DNA of 8,227 nt from Candidatus Kuenenbacteria bacterium GW2011_GWA2_42_15 (GCA_000998185.1 LCCW01000055.1:4597-12823), one strand, 5' to 3'; positions 1 to 5,705 are shown, counted from the first letter of the stretch. Translations and numbers: made by a program. Notes: generated by a model from the letters alone, not told the origin.

Positions 1-501
1 CTCGGGGACGCGGGATTTCAACTGTCGTTTCTGGCCGTACTCGGCATAATTTATTTTGACGAGCCGATTGAAAAATTTTTGGCAAAAATCAAAGTGCCGC
101 AAGCGCTAGAAATTAGAGCATCGCTGAAAATGACGCTTGCGGCGCAGATTTTGGTCCTGCCAATTTTGGTTTACACTTTCGGCAATCTGTCTTTTGTGTC
201 ACCGCTAGCCAATATTTTAATCGTGCCACTTTTGCCTTATGCAACTATTTTGGGATTTATAATGATTTTGTGTGGCTTAATATTTCTACCGGCGGCGATA
301 CTCCTCGGTTACGCGGCGCGCATCATGCTTGGTTGGATTTTACTCGTGGCCGAGTTTGCGGCCAGACTCCCCGGCGCCGGAATTCAGGTAGAGAAATTTG
401 ATGCAATTTGGGTTATAATAATATATATGATGCTGGGATGGTGGATCTACTTAATACAAAAAAATCGTCATTTTAAATTCCAAGCACCAAATTCAAAATA
501 A
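1..501 (+). CDS. comEC: ComEC/Rec2-like competence channel protein, C-terminal part (5' truncated by window edge)
   Basis: ComEC forms the inner-membrane channel through which single-stranded DNA enters the cell during transformation. The frame is open from base 1, so the start lies upstream; the TTG at 79 is not a credible start. The visible 166 residues begin with GDAGFQLSFLAVLGI, a hallmark of the ComEC membrane domain. They continue with several hydrophobic membrane segments, including the family-like stretch around SFVSPLANILIVPLLP. The protein ends without a metallo-beta-lactamase domain; a separate ORF 52 nt downstream supplies it. The last codons (QAPNSK, stop at 499-501) lie in an AT-rich A/C-biased stretch resembling a dispersed intergenic repeat, so the original C-terminus may have been replaced. 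The family call is firm; activity cannot be judged from a fragment. Confidence 0.85.
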   Translation, partial: LGDAGFQLSFLAVLGIIYFDEPIEKFLAKIKVPQALEIRASLKMTLAAQILVLPILVYTFGNLSFVSPLANILIVPLLPYATILGFIMILCGLIFLPAAILLGYAARIMLGWILLVAEFAARLPGAGIQVEKFDAIWVIIIYMMLGWWIYLIQKNRHFKFQAPNSK

Positions 502-532
502 ATCACAATAACCAAATACCAATAATTTAATC
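464..532. repeat. AT-rich A/C-biased low-complexity repeat overlapping the comEC 3' end
   Basis: This stretch has short iterated words of the type CCAAATACCAATAATT and overlaps the last codons and stop of the comEC-like gene. It resembles dispersed spacer repeats common in metagenomic CPR genomes. That resemblance is from memory. The boundaries are approximate. Confidence 0.4.
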
Positions 533-539
533 GGGGCTT

Positions 540-545
540 TATAAT
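540..545 (+). promoter_or_regulatory. Possible -10 box just upstream of the metallo-hydrolase gene
   Basis: TATAAT lies 8 nt before the ATG at 554, which would place transcription initiation at or next to the start codon (a leaderless or near-leaderless mRNA). No good -35 hexamer is seen 16-18 nt upstream. In AT-rich DNA the hexamer could be chance. Confidence 0.25.
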
Positions 546-553
546 TTGAAAGT

Positions 554-1492
554 ATGTTGCTAAACAAAAAAACCATCGCCATTCTAATTTTAATTGCCGC
601 GGCGTTTTTGATTACCAACCGCTGGCATTTTAATTTTTTTAAAGAACAGACGGTCCAAAGAGTGAACGACAAAAATACCAATCCGACGAGTAAGGAATTG
701 CAAATATATTTTTTGGATGTCGGCCAGGGCGACGCGATTCTTATTAAAACGCCAATGGGCAAACAAATTCTTTTGGACGGCGGGGAGGGACAAACTGTTT
801 TGGAGAAGCTCGGCCAATATCTGCCCTTGACCGACAAAACGATTGAACTTGTGATTTTGAGCCACCCGCACGGCGATCACCTGGGCGGACTAATTGATGT
901 GCTAGAAAGATACCAAGTGGAAGAGGTTTGGCTGACCGGCGTAGTTCATACTTCCAGTGGTTATTTGGAATTTTTAAATTTGATCAACAGCAAAAAAATA
1001 ACGGCCAAAAACATTTTTGCCTGCGGGGAAAACAAACCTACCGGCTGCAGTGATGAAATCGCGGTAGAAAACAACATGAAATTTAAGGTTTTGTGGCCGA
1101 GAGAAAATCTGACCGGACAGAGGGTCAAAGAAATAAACAACATTTCAATGGTATTAAAGTTGATTTATGGAAATAATTCCTGGCTTTTACCGGGAGACTT
1201 GGACAGCGCGGCCGAAGAAAAACTAATTAGAGACAGCCCTGAATATCTAATGGCCAATGTGTTAAAGGTGGCGCACCATGGCTCTTCAAGTGCCACGAGT
1301 GAGGAGTGGCTAAAGCTCGTCTCGCCGACTGACGCGATAATCTCGGTCGGCAAAGACAATGATTACGGCCATCCGTCTTTAAGAATTTTGAATCGACTGA
1401 AACGGGCGGGGATCAATATTTGGCGGACCGACGAACTTGGCGACACACTGACCGAAAGCGATGGGATAACGATTAACATAACCAGCCCTTGA
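554..1492 (+). CDS. ComEC-type metallo-beta-lactamase-fold hydrolase, membrane-anchored
   Basis: This 312-residue protein matches the metallo-beta-lactamase domain usually fused to the C-terminus of ComEC. An N-terminal hydrophobic segment (about residues 6-21) after two lysines suggests a membrane anchor with the enzyme outside the cytoplasm. Motifs in order are LDVGQGD (54-60), the metal-binding HPHGDH (104-109), the LPGDLD metal-ligand motif (212-217), AHHGSS (240-245) and YGHPS (271-275). All expected metal ligands are present. In the ComEC family this domain is proposed to degrade or process incoming DNA; that role is inferred here. The gene follows the ComEC-like channel by 52 nt on the same strand, so the two may be cotranscribed. 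No clear Shine-Dalgarno precedes the ATG (only GAAAG very close to it). TGA stops the protein at the normal family length. Confidence 0.85.
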   Translation: MLLNKKTIAILILIAAAFLITNRWHFNFFKEQTVQRVNDKNTNPTSKELQIYFLDVGQGDAILIKTPMGKQILLDGGEGQTVLEKLGQYLPLTDKTIELVILSHPHGDHLGGLIDVLERYQVEEVWLTGVVHTSSGYLEFLNLINSKKITAKNIFACGENKPTGCSDEIAVENNMKFKVLWPRENLTGQRVKEINNISMVLKLIYGNNSWLLPGDLDSAAEEKLIRDSPEYLMANVLKVAHHGSSSATSEEWLKLVSPTDAIISVGKDNDYGHPSLRILNRLKRAGINIWRTDELGDTLTESDGITINITSP

Positions 1493-1521
1493 AAGGTTGC
1501 GGGGAACATGATAGGGTTACT

Positions 1522-1628
1522 GTGAAATTTTTAATTTTGTAATTTTTAAATAAGTTCTAATGTTCTAATGTTTAAAAATTAGAAAATTTTGATTTATTTA
1601 AACATTAGAAATTAAAAATTAAAAATTG
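1522..1628. repeat. AT-rich palindromic repeat in the spacer before efp
   Basis: The stretch is almost pure A/T. Its left part (AATTTTGTAATTTTTAAATAA-like, from 1533) is roughly complementary to its right part (AAACATTAGAAATT at 1600-1613, then 1608-1627). The same words in the same order occur inside the 16S gene at 3424-3548, including an identical 20-mer (1608-1627 and 3529-3548). It is therefore probably a copy of a dispersed element. It ends 8 nt before the efp ATG, so it forms the efp leader. I see no clear promoter in it. Confidence 0.6.
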
Positions 1629-1635
1629 TTTATCT

Positions 1636-2193
1636 ATGTCCGAACTTACCGACATTAAAAAAGGCCTTCTGATAAAATACAACGGCGACCCGTATGTGGT
1701 GATGGAAGCCAAATTTTTGCGTATGCAGCAAAGAAAACCGGTAATGCAAACTAAGCTTAAAAATATCAAGACCGGCAAAGTGGTGGAATACAGCTTCAAG
1801 CAAGGCGAGCGTGCCGAGCCGGCCGATATTACTCGCCGCAAAGCCAATTATCTGTATCAAGAAAAAAACCGTTTTTGTTTTATGGAGCAGGAGAATTATG
1901 AACAATATGAAATTGAAAAAGAATTAGTGGGCGAAGCGGCCAAATTTTTGAAAGAATCACAGGAATTAGATTTGATTTTCTACGAGGATAATATTATCGG
2001 CGTGCAGCTGCCACCGAAGGTAGTCTTGAAAGTTATTTCCGCGCCGCCCGGCATTAAGGGCGACACGGTGTCCGGTTCGGGCAAACCGGTAACTTTGGAA
2101 ACCGGCGCGATAATCAACGCTCCCCTATTTATCAACGAAGGCGATTCGGTCCGAGTCAACACGGAAACAGGGGAATATGTAGAAAGGGCTTAA
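1636..2193 (+). CDS. efp: Translation elongation factor P
   Basis: EF-P binds between the ribosomal P and E sites and rescues ribosomes stalled at polyproline stretches. The 185-residue length is standard, with three OB/KOW-type domains: an N-terminal KOW domain (about 1-64), a middle OB domain (about 65-126) and a C-terminal OB domain (about 128-185). C-terminal signatures include GDTVSGSGKPVTLETGA and the terminal INEGDSVRVNTETGEYVERA block. The N-terminal loop that normally reads PGKG, with a modified lysine at its tip, reads RMQQRKPV here. By alignment the tip residue is Gln32, so the usual lysine-modification route probably does not apply. No Shine-Dalgarno precedes the ATG; the 5' flank is an AT-rich repeat. 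The next gene downstream is the 16S rRNA, which has its own promoter. Confidence 0.95.
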   Translation: MSELTDIKKGLLIKYNGDPYVVMEAKFLRMQQRKPVMQTKLKNIKTGKVVEYSFKQGERAEPADITRRKANYLYQEKNRFCFMEQENYEQYEIEKELVGEAAKFLKESQELDLIFYEDNIIGVQLPPKVVLKVISAPPGIKGDTVSGSGKPVTLETGAIINAPLFINEGDSVRVNTETGEYVERA

Positions 2194-2270
2194 AAAATTT
2201 GGCTTCATAATCGAATTTTTACTTTATTTGAACGGGAAAATATTATTATTTTAGTCCCCCCTTCGTTCCC

Positions 2271-2299
2271 TTGACAATATTTAACAGACTCTGTATTAT
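2271..2299 (+). promoter_or_regulatory. Sigma-70-type promoter for the 16S rRNA gene
   Basis: TTGACA (2271-2276) and TATTAT (2294-2299) are separated by 17 bp, close to consensus. The predicted start is near 2306, about 490 nt upstream of mature 16S. No coding gene lies between, so the simplest assignment is the rRNA promoter with a long leader. Confidence 0.65.
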
Positions 2300-2403
2300 A
2301 TAAATATGTGAACTTAAGTAGGTCTAGAGGCAATTTCCAAAAGAAACCGCTTAATAAAAATATATGTAAACAATCGTAGCACATTTAAAAAGTTTGTGAG
2401 CAA

Positions 2404-2448
2404 AACAGTGATATTTTGGGCGCAAGATATTACTGTTTTTCTTTAACA
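2404..2448 (+). promoter_or_regulatory. boxB-like hairpin followed by boxA-like antitermination site
   Basis: AACAGTGATAT (2405-2415) pairs with GATATTACTGTT (2426-2437) around a G-rich loop. The run TTTTCTTTAACA follows (2437-2448). Its CTTTAACA core matches the bacterial rRNA boxA consensus TGCTCTTTAACA. The order boxB then boxA is as in E. coli rrn leaders, where NusB/S10 antitermination complexes load. The hairpin plus T-run could also act as an intrinsic terminator; the downstream rRNA favours the antitermination reading. Confidence 0.5.
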
Positions 2449-2547
2449 AAAATCCGCCAAGGACGGATATATATAGGAGCGTGAGGTTTTAAAAATTTTA
2501 TTTGGCAATTTAATAGTTATAATGTCTATTAACCTTTGTTTTTTGAA

Positions 2548-2577
2548 GTTGAAACGGACTTAATTGTCCGGTTCAAT
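2548..2577 (+). other. Hairpin in the rRNA leader
   Basis: GTTGAAACGGAC and GTCCGGTTCAAT form a 12-position stem (one mismatch, one G-U) around TTAATT. No T-run follows, so it is not a terminator. Its role is unknown; a processing or leader-folding element is possible. Confidence 0.5.
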
Positions 2578-2631
2578 CTTCCTTTAATGTATAGAGCTAT
2601 TTAAACTCAATTTTACTAAGAGTTTTCACCC

Positions 2632-2787
2632 TACGGGTGATCCCCCGAAGGGGGAGATCCTAGCTTGCTTTAATCTTTTTTGATTAGGGTGAGAGAGGTT
2701 GATTACTCTTACGGGTGATCCCCCGAAGGGGGAGATCCTAGCTTGCTTTAATCTTTTTTGATTAGGGTGAGAGAGGTTGATTACTCT
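2632..2787 (+). repeat. Tandem duplication of a 78-bp unit in the rRNA leader, carrying 16S 5'-end fragments
   Basis: The units 2632-2709 and 2710-2787 appear identical by eye. Each holds a perfect TCCCCC-GAA-GGGGGA hairpin, then GATCCTAGCT (identical to mature 16S at 2810-2819), a TAATC-T6-GATTA hairpin and GGGTGAGAGAGG. Before unit 1, TTTTACTAAGAGTTT (2611-2625) matches the bases at the mature 16S start. Removing 2626-2655 (two 15-nt hairpins) rebuilds a 25-nt copy of the 16S 5' end. The array therefore derives partly from duplicated rRNA sequence. Confidence 0.85.
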
Positions 2788-2889
2788 TATAATTTTTACT
2801 AAGAGTTTGATCCTAGCTCAGGATGAACGCTGGCGGCGTGTCTAAGGCATGCAAGTCGTACGATCGTGCCTCGCTTACGCTCAGCACTC

Positions 2890-3006
2890 TCTAAAATTTA
2901 AAATGCAAAAGTCAAAATGTAAAATTTTGGTATCCCGCTACACGGGATGAATTAATTTTTAATTTTACATTGTAATTTTGATTTTTGATTTTTACATTTT
3001 TATTTT
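2890..3006 (+). repeat. AT-rich hairpin insert in 16S helix 6 (V1)
   Basis: The insert is flanked by pairing segments of helix 6: GCACTC (2884-2889) with GAGTGC (3007-3012), and CGTGCCTCGC (2865-2874) with GTGAGGCACG (3022-3031). The insert is itself a long imperfect A/T hairpin capped by ATCCCG-CTACA-CGGGAT (2932-2948). It therefore lengthens the helix without breaking its base. No ORF, intron core or homing endonuclease is visible. Confidence 0.75.
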
Positions 3007-3417
3007 GAGTGCCGAACGGGAGTGAGGCACGACACGTGGCGAACGGGTGAGTAACACATTGGTAACCTACCCCCAAGACGGGCATAACTCCTCGAAAGAG
3101 GAGATAATTCCCGATGGTTTCCGACACCACAAGGTCGTCGGAATAAAACTCCGGTGCTTGGGGAGGGGCCTATGTCTGATTAGCTAGTTGGTGAGGTAAC
3201 GGCCCACCAAGGCGACGATCAGTAGCGGGGATGGAAGTCTGACCCGCCTCACTGGGACTGAGACACTGCCCAGACTCCTACGGGAGGCTGCAGTCGAGAA
3301 TCTTCCTCAATGGCCGAAAGGCTGAAGGAGCGACGCCGCGTGCAGGAAGAAGCCCCTCGGGGTGTAAACTGCTTTTACAAGGGAAGAATGCCATACCTCA
3401 TTGCATTCGGTCTGTAG

Positions 3418-3549
3418 TTTTTGAATTTTGTAATTTTATAATTTTTAAATAAATCAAAATTTTTAAATTTTAAAACATTAATTGTTTTAGAAATTAGAAA
3501 TTAAACATTAGAAATTATTTAAAAATTGGAAATTAAAAATTAAAAATTT
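3418..3549 (+). repeat. AT-rich hairpin insert in 16S helix 17 (V3), related to the spacer repeat before efp
   Basis: The base of helix 17 is ATGCCATACCTC (3388-3399) pairing with GAGGTGTGGCAT (3563-3574). The insert is a long imperfect palindrome sharing ordered words with 1533-1627: AATTTTGTAATTTT, TAATTTTTAAATAA, AAACATTAGAAATT and an identical 20-mer at its right end. It looks like a dispersed element accommodated at a tolerant rRNA helix tip. Confidence 0.75.
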
Positions 3550-4025
3550 CACCCGAGCGTAGCGAGGTGTGGCATGACGGTACCTTGAGAATAAGGACCT
3601 CCTAATTTCGTGCCAGCAGGAGCGGTAATACGAAAGGTCCAAGCGTTATCCGGATTTATTGGGCGTAAAGCGTCCGCAGACGGTTAGATAAGTTTCTGGT
3701 TAAATTCCATGGCTCAACTGTGGAACCGCCGGAAAAACTCTCTAGCTAGAGGGTGGGAAAGGCCACTGGAATGGCTGGTGTAGGAGTTAAATCCGTTAAT
3801 ATCAGCTAGAACACCAAAGGCGAAAGCAGGTGGCTGGAACATTCCTGACGTTCAGGGACGAAAGCGTGGGTAGCGAATGGGATTAGATACCCCAGTAGTC
3901 CACGCCGTAAACGATGGATACTTGACATTGGCAGTCTCGACCCTGTCAGTGTCGCTCTAAACAAGCTAACGCCTTAAGTATCCCGCCTGGGGAGTACGAG
4001 CGCAAGCTTAAAACTCAAAGGAATA

Positions 4026-4060
<35 letters not shown>

Positions 4061-4629
4061 CAATTCGAAGATAAGCGAGGAACCTCACCAGGGCTTGACA
4101 TCTAGCCTATGTTAAACTTTAACCGGTTTTTCTTAGTGGCTAAGACAGGTGCTGCATGGTTGTCGTCAGCATGTGCCGTGAGGTGCACCGTTAATTCGGG
4201 TAACATGCGCAACCCTCATCCTGATTTAAATTTTATCAGGAAACTGCCCGTGATAAACGGGAGGAAGGTGGGGATGACGTCAAATCAGCATGGTCCTTAT
4301 GCTCTGGGCTACACACGTGCTACAATGGCCATTACAATGGGGCGCCAAGCCGCAAGGCGGAGCTAATCTCATCAAAAATGGTCTCAGTTCGGATTGAGGT
4401 CTGCAACTCGACCTCATGAAGTCGGAATCGCTAGTAACCGCGAATCAGCCTCGTCGCGGTGAATACGTTCTCGGGTCTTGTACTCACCGCCCGTCACGTC
4501 AAGGGAGCCGGTAATGCCCAAATCTCGATGTTTGTCGGGAAAAGGTAAGACTGGTGACAGGGACGAAGTCGTAACAAGGCATCCGTAGCGGAAGCTGTGG
4601 ATGGATCACCTCCTTTCTAAGGAGTATAT

Positions 4630-4683
4630 CCCGACATTGCGTCGGGAGACTCTCGCCATTCCATATAATTTTATATGGAATGG
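4630..4683 (+). other. Two hairpins immediately downstream of 16S
   Basis: CCCGAC-ATTGC-GTCGGG (4630-4646) is followed by a perfect 12-bp stem CCATTCCATATA/TATATGGAATGG (4656-4683). Neither is followed by a T-run. They probably fold in the 16S trailer and may guide 3' processing. Confidence 0.5.
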
Positions 4684-4692
4684 GCAGTCGAT

Positions 4693-4816
4693 CCCTCACC
4701 TTTTAGCCGATTGGTTTGAAAATTTATTATTTTAGATAAATAAATGGAATCAATCAAATAAACACTAATAATATTTATGACAGAGCGCGACGCGCTCGTC
4801 GGCTGAAAGGTGAGGG
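4693..4816. repeat. 124-bp inverted-repeat element in the 16S trailer
   Basis: The arms CCCTCACCTTTTAGCCGA (4693-4710) and 4799-4816 are complementary over 18 positions with one G-U. The interior is AT-rich and holds a perfect short palindrome GAGCGCG-A-CGCGCTC (4783-4797). It is either a MITE-like element or a long processing stem of the rRNA transcript. Confidence 0.6.
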
Positions 4817-4831
4817 GTGAGAGCTAAAAAT

Positions 4832-4854
4832 CCTCATTACGCGGTGTAATGAGG
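4832..4854 (+). terminator. 9-bp hairpin after the 16S trailer, possible transcript end
   Basis: CCTCATTAC (4832-4840) and GTAATGAGG (4846-4854) pair perfectly around GCGGT. No T-run follows, so this is not a canonical intrinsic terminator. It is the last strong hairpin before the element preceding rpsP. Confidence 0.3.
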
Positions 4855-4892
4855 TAGGCATAGACATTATAACCATTAAGCAGCTAAATAAA

Positions 4893-5031
4893 ATCTACGA
4901 ATATACGAATCTCTTACGAATATACCAACAAAAAAACACGGGGTTGCCGCGTCTGCTCGCAGTAGCGCGCCTCCTCGCAATGACAGGTTTATAAATTTGT
5001 AAATTGGTAACTGATTCGTAAATTCGTAGAT
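4893..5031. repeat. MITE-like inverted-repeat element ending next to rpsP
   Basis: The outer arms ATCTACGAATATACGAAT (4893-4910) and ATTCGTAAATTCGTAGAT (5014-5031) are complementary at 17 of 18 positions. Pairing continues less perfectly inward to about 4928 and 4993. The centre (4941-4987) holds a GC-rich segment whose reverse strand reads TGTCATTGCGAGGAGG, a dispersed palindrome type seen in many bacterial genomes (from memory). No transposase is encoded. The right arm ends 10 nt before the rpsP ATG, so it supplies the rpsP leader. Confidence 0.65.
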
Positions 5032-5041
5032 AATTCACTGT

Positions 5042-5527
5042 ATGTTGATGATTCGCTTGTCCCGCGTGGGCAAAAAAAAACAACCAACTTATCGGATAAT
5101 TATACAGGATAAAACCAGGGATCCTTGGGGCAAGGCGCTGGAGATTTTGGGTAATTATAACCCGCATACCAAAGCAATCGCCATTAATCAAGAAAGACTT
5201 AATTACTGGCGGGGCGTCGGAGCACAAATGTCAGCCACGGTTAACAACCTTTTAATTAAAAAACAAATCATTACCGGTACGAAAATGAAAGCAGCCAGAA
5301 CTAAAACTCAAAAAGTAATGGCCGCACTGAAGAAAAAAGAAGACGAAAAGAGTAAACAAGAAACGGAAGCTAGGGCCAAGACGGCAGCGACAGCCAAGAT
5401 AACAGAAGAAGAGGAAGCTAAGGCAGCCGAAGAGTCTCCGGCTGAAGAGCCAAAAGCGGAAGAACCAGTGACTCCAGCCGAAAAAGTAAAAGAAGAAGCG
5501 CCCGAGAGTGAGAGCGCAGGGAAGTAA
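5042..5527 (+). CDS. rpsP: 30S ribosomal protein S16 with long charged C-terminal tail
   Basis: S16 is an early 30S assembly protein that binds the 5' domain of 16S rRNA. The core at residues 1-80 is clear: MLMIRLSRVGKKKQPTYRI, then the WGKALEILGNYNP block and the LNYWRGVGAQMSATVNNLL block. The start at 5042 is preferred because it gives MLMIRL, a usual start in CPR homologues (from memory); the ATG at 5048 is the alternative. Typical S16 is about 80-90 residues. Here residues 81-161 form a low-complexity Lys/Glu/Ala tail, first basic (81-105) then acidic. No Shine-Dalgarno precedes the start, and an inverted-repeat arm ends 10 nt upstream. The usual partners rimM and trmD are absent; a terminator follows directly. 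Confidence 0.95.
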   Translation: MLMIRLSRVGKKKQPTYRIIIQDKTRDPWGKALEILGNYNPHTKAIAINQERLNYWRGVGAQMSATVNNLLIKKQIITGTKMKAARTKTQKVMAALKKKEDEKSKQETEARAKTAATAKITEEEEAKAAEESPAEEPKAEEPVTPAEKVKEEAPESESAGK

Positions 5528-5555
5528 ATTGGTAATTTAATAATTGGATAATTCG

Positions 5556-5579
5556 GGGACGAGGAAACTCGTCTCTTTT
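5556..5579 (+). terminator. Intrinsic terminator of rpsP
   Basis: GGGACGAG and CTCGTCTC form an 8-bp stem (one G-U) closed by a GAAA tetraloop and followed by TTTT. It lies 29 nt after the rpsP stop and separates rpsP from the valS unit. Confidence 0.8.
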
Positions 5580-5640
5580 AAATTTCTAATTCCTAATTTC
5601 TAATAAAATTTCTAATTATTAATTCTTATTCAAAAACAAG
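5580..5640. repeat. AT-rich iterated spacer (TTTCTAATT words)
   Basis: The word TTTCTAATT or a close variant recurs here several times (AATTTCTAATTCCTAATTTC and similar). It belongs to the same low-complexity spacer class as 1522-1628. Boundaries are approximate. Confidence 0.5.
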
Positions 5641-5676
5641 AAGCAACGGAACAACATTAAACCTGTCACCACAACA

Positions 5677-5705
5677 TTGACAAGCTGATAGCCGTGATCT
5701 ATAAT
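5677..5705 (+). promoter_or_regulatory. Consensus sigma-70-type promoter for the T-box/valS transcript
   Basis: TTGACA (5677-5682) and TATAAT (5700-5705) are both perfect and separated by 17 bp. The predicted start is near 5712, giving a leader of about 264 nt to the T-box terminator, a normal T-box length. A 9-bp stem (5686-5694 with 5730-5738) spans this promoter, so a transcript starting further upstream cannot be excluded. Confidence 0.7.

Larger units (their letters stand above)
2306..2795 (+). other. Long leader of the 16S rRNA transcript (no gene)
   Basis: This roughly 490-nt stretch between efp and mature 16S carries no convincing ORF or tRNA. In order it holds: a boxB/boxA-like signal (2404-2448); a small hairpin ATCCG/CGGAT (2452-2468); a 12-bp hairpin with one mismatch (2548-2577); a fragment identical to the 16S 5' edge (2611-2625); and a 78-bp tandem duplication (2632-2787). 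The structure density suggests pre-rRNA processing and antitermination signals. I could not find a strong leader/trailer processing stem by eye. Confidence 0.55.

Noticed and set aside
493..1359. Minus-strand ORFs of 114, 96, 60 and 64 codons
   Set aside because: They are antisense shadows of the metallo-hydrolase gene, whose motifs are unambiguous on the plus strand.
1490..1492. TGA read as a sense codon (alternative code known in some CPR lineages)
   Set aside because: TGA occurs exactly at the expected end of the metallo-hydrolase, so standard bacterial use as a stop fits.
2404..2441. Intrinsic terminator of a small RNA starting at 2306
   Set aside because: It cannot be excluded, but the boxA match immediately after it and the 16S gene downstream make an rRNA leader signal more likely. 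No known small RNA family was recognised.
2632..2787. CRISPR array
   Set aside because: There are only two adjacent 78-bp copies with no spacers between them; it is a tandem duplication.
2912..3130. Minus-strand ORF of 72 codons covering the helix 6 insert
   Set aside because: It covers rRNA and an AT-rich hairpin; it is not a homing endonuclease and has low-complexity translation.
2890..3549. Self-splicing introns in 16S
   Set aside because: Both inserts are under 140 nt, almost pure A/T and simple hairpins inside variable helix tips. No group I or II core or endonuclease ORF is visible.
4109..4366. Plus-strand ORF of 85 codons
   Set aside because: It lies wholly within conserved 16S rRNA sequence and has no protein-family signature.
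4619..5041. tRNA genes in the 16S trailer
   Set aside because: No cloverleaf or GTTCGAATC-type T-arm was found; the hairpins present do not fit a tRNA.
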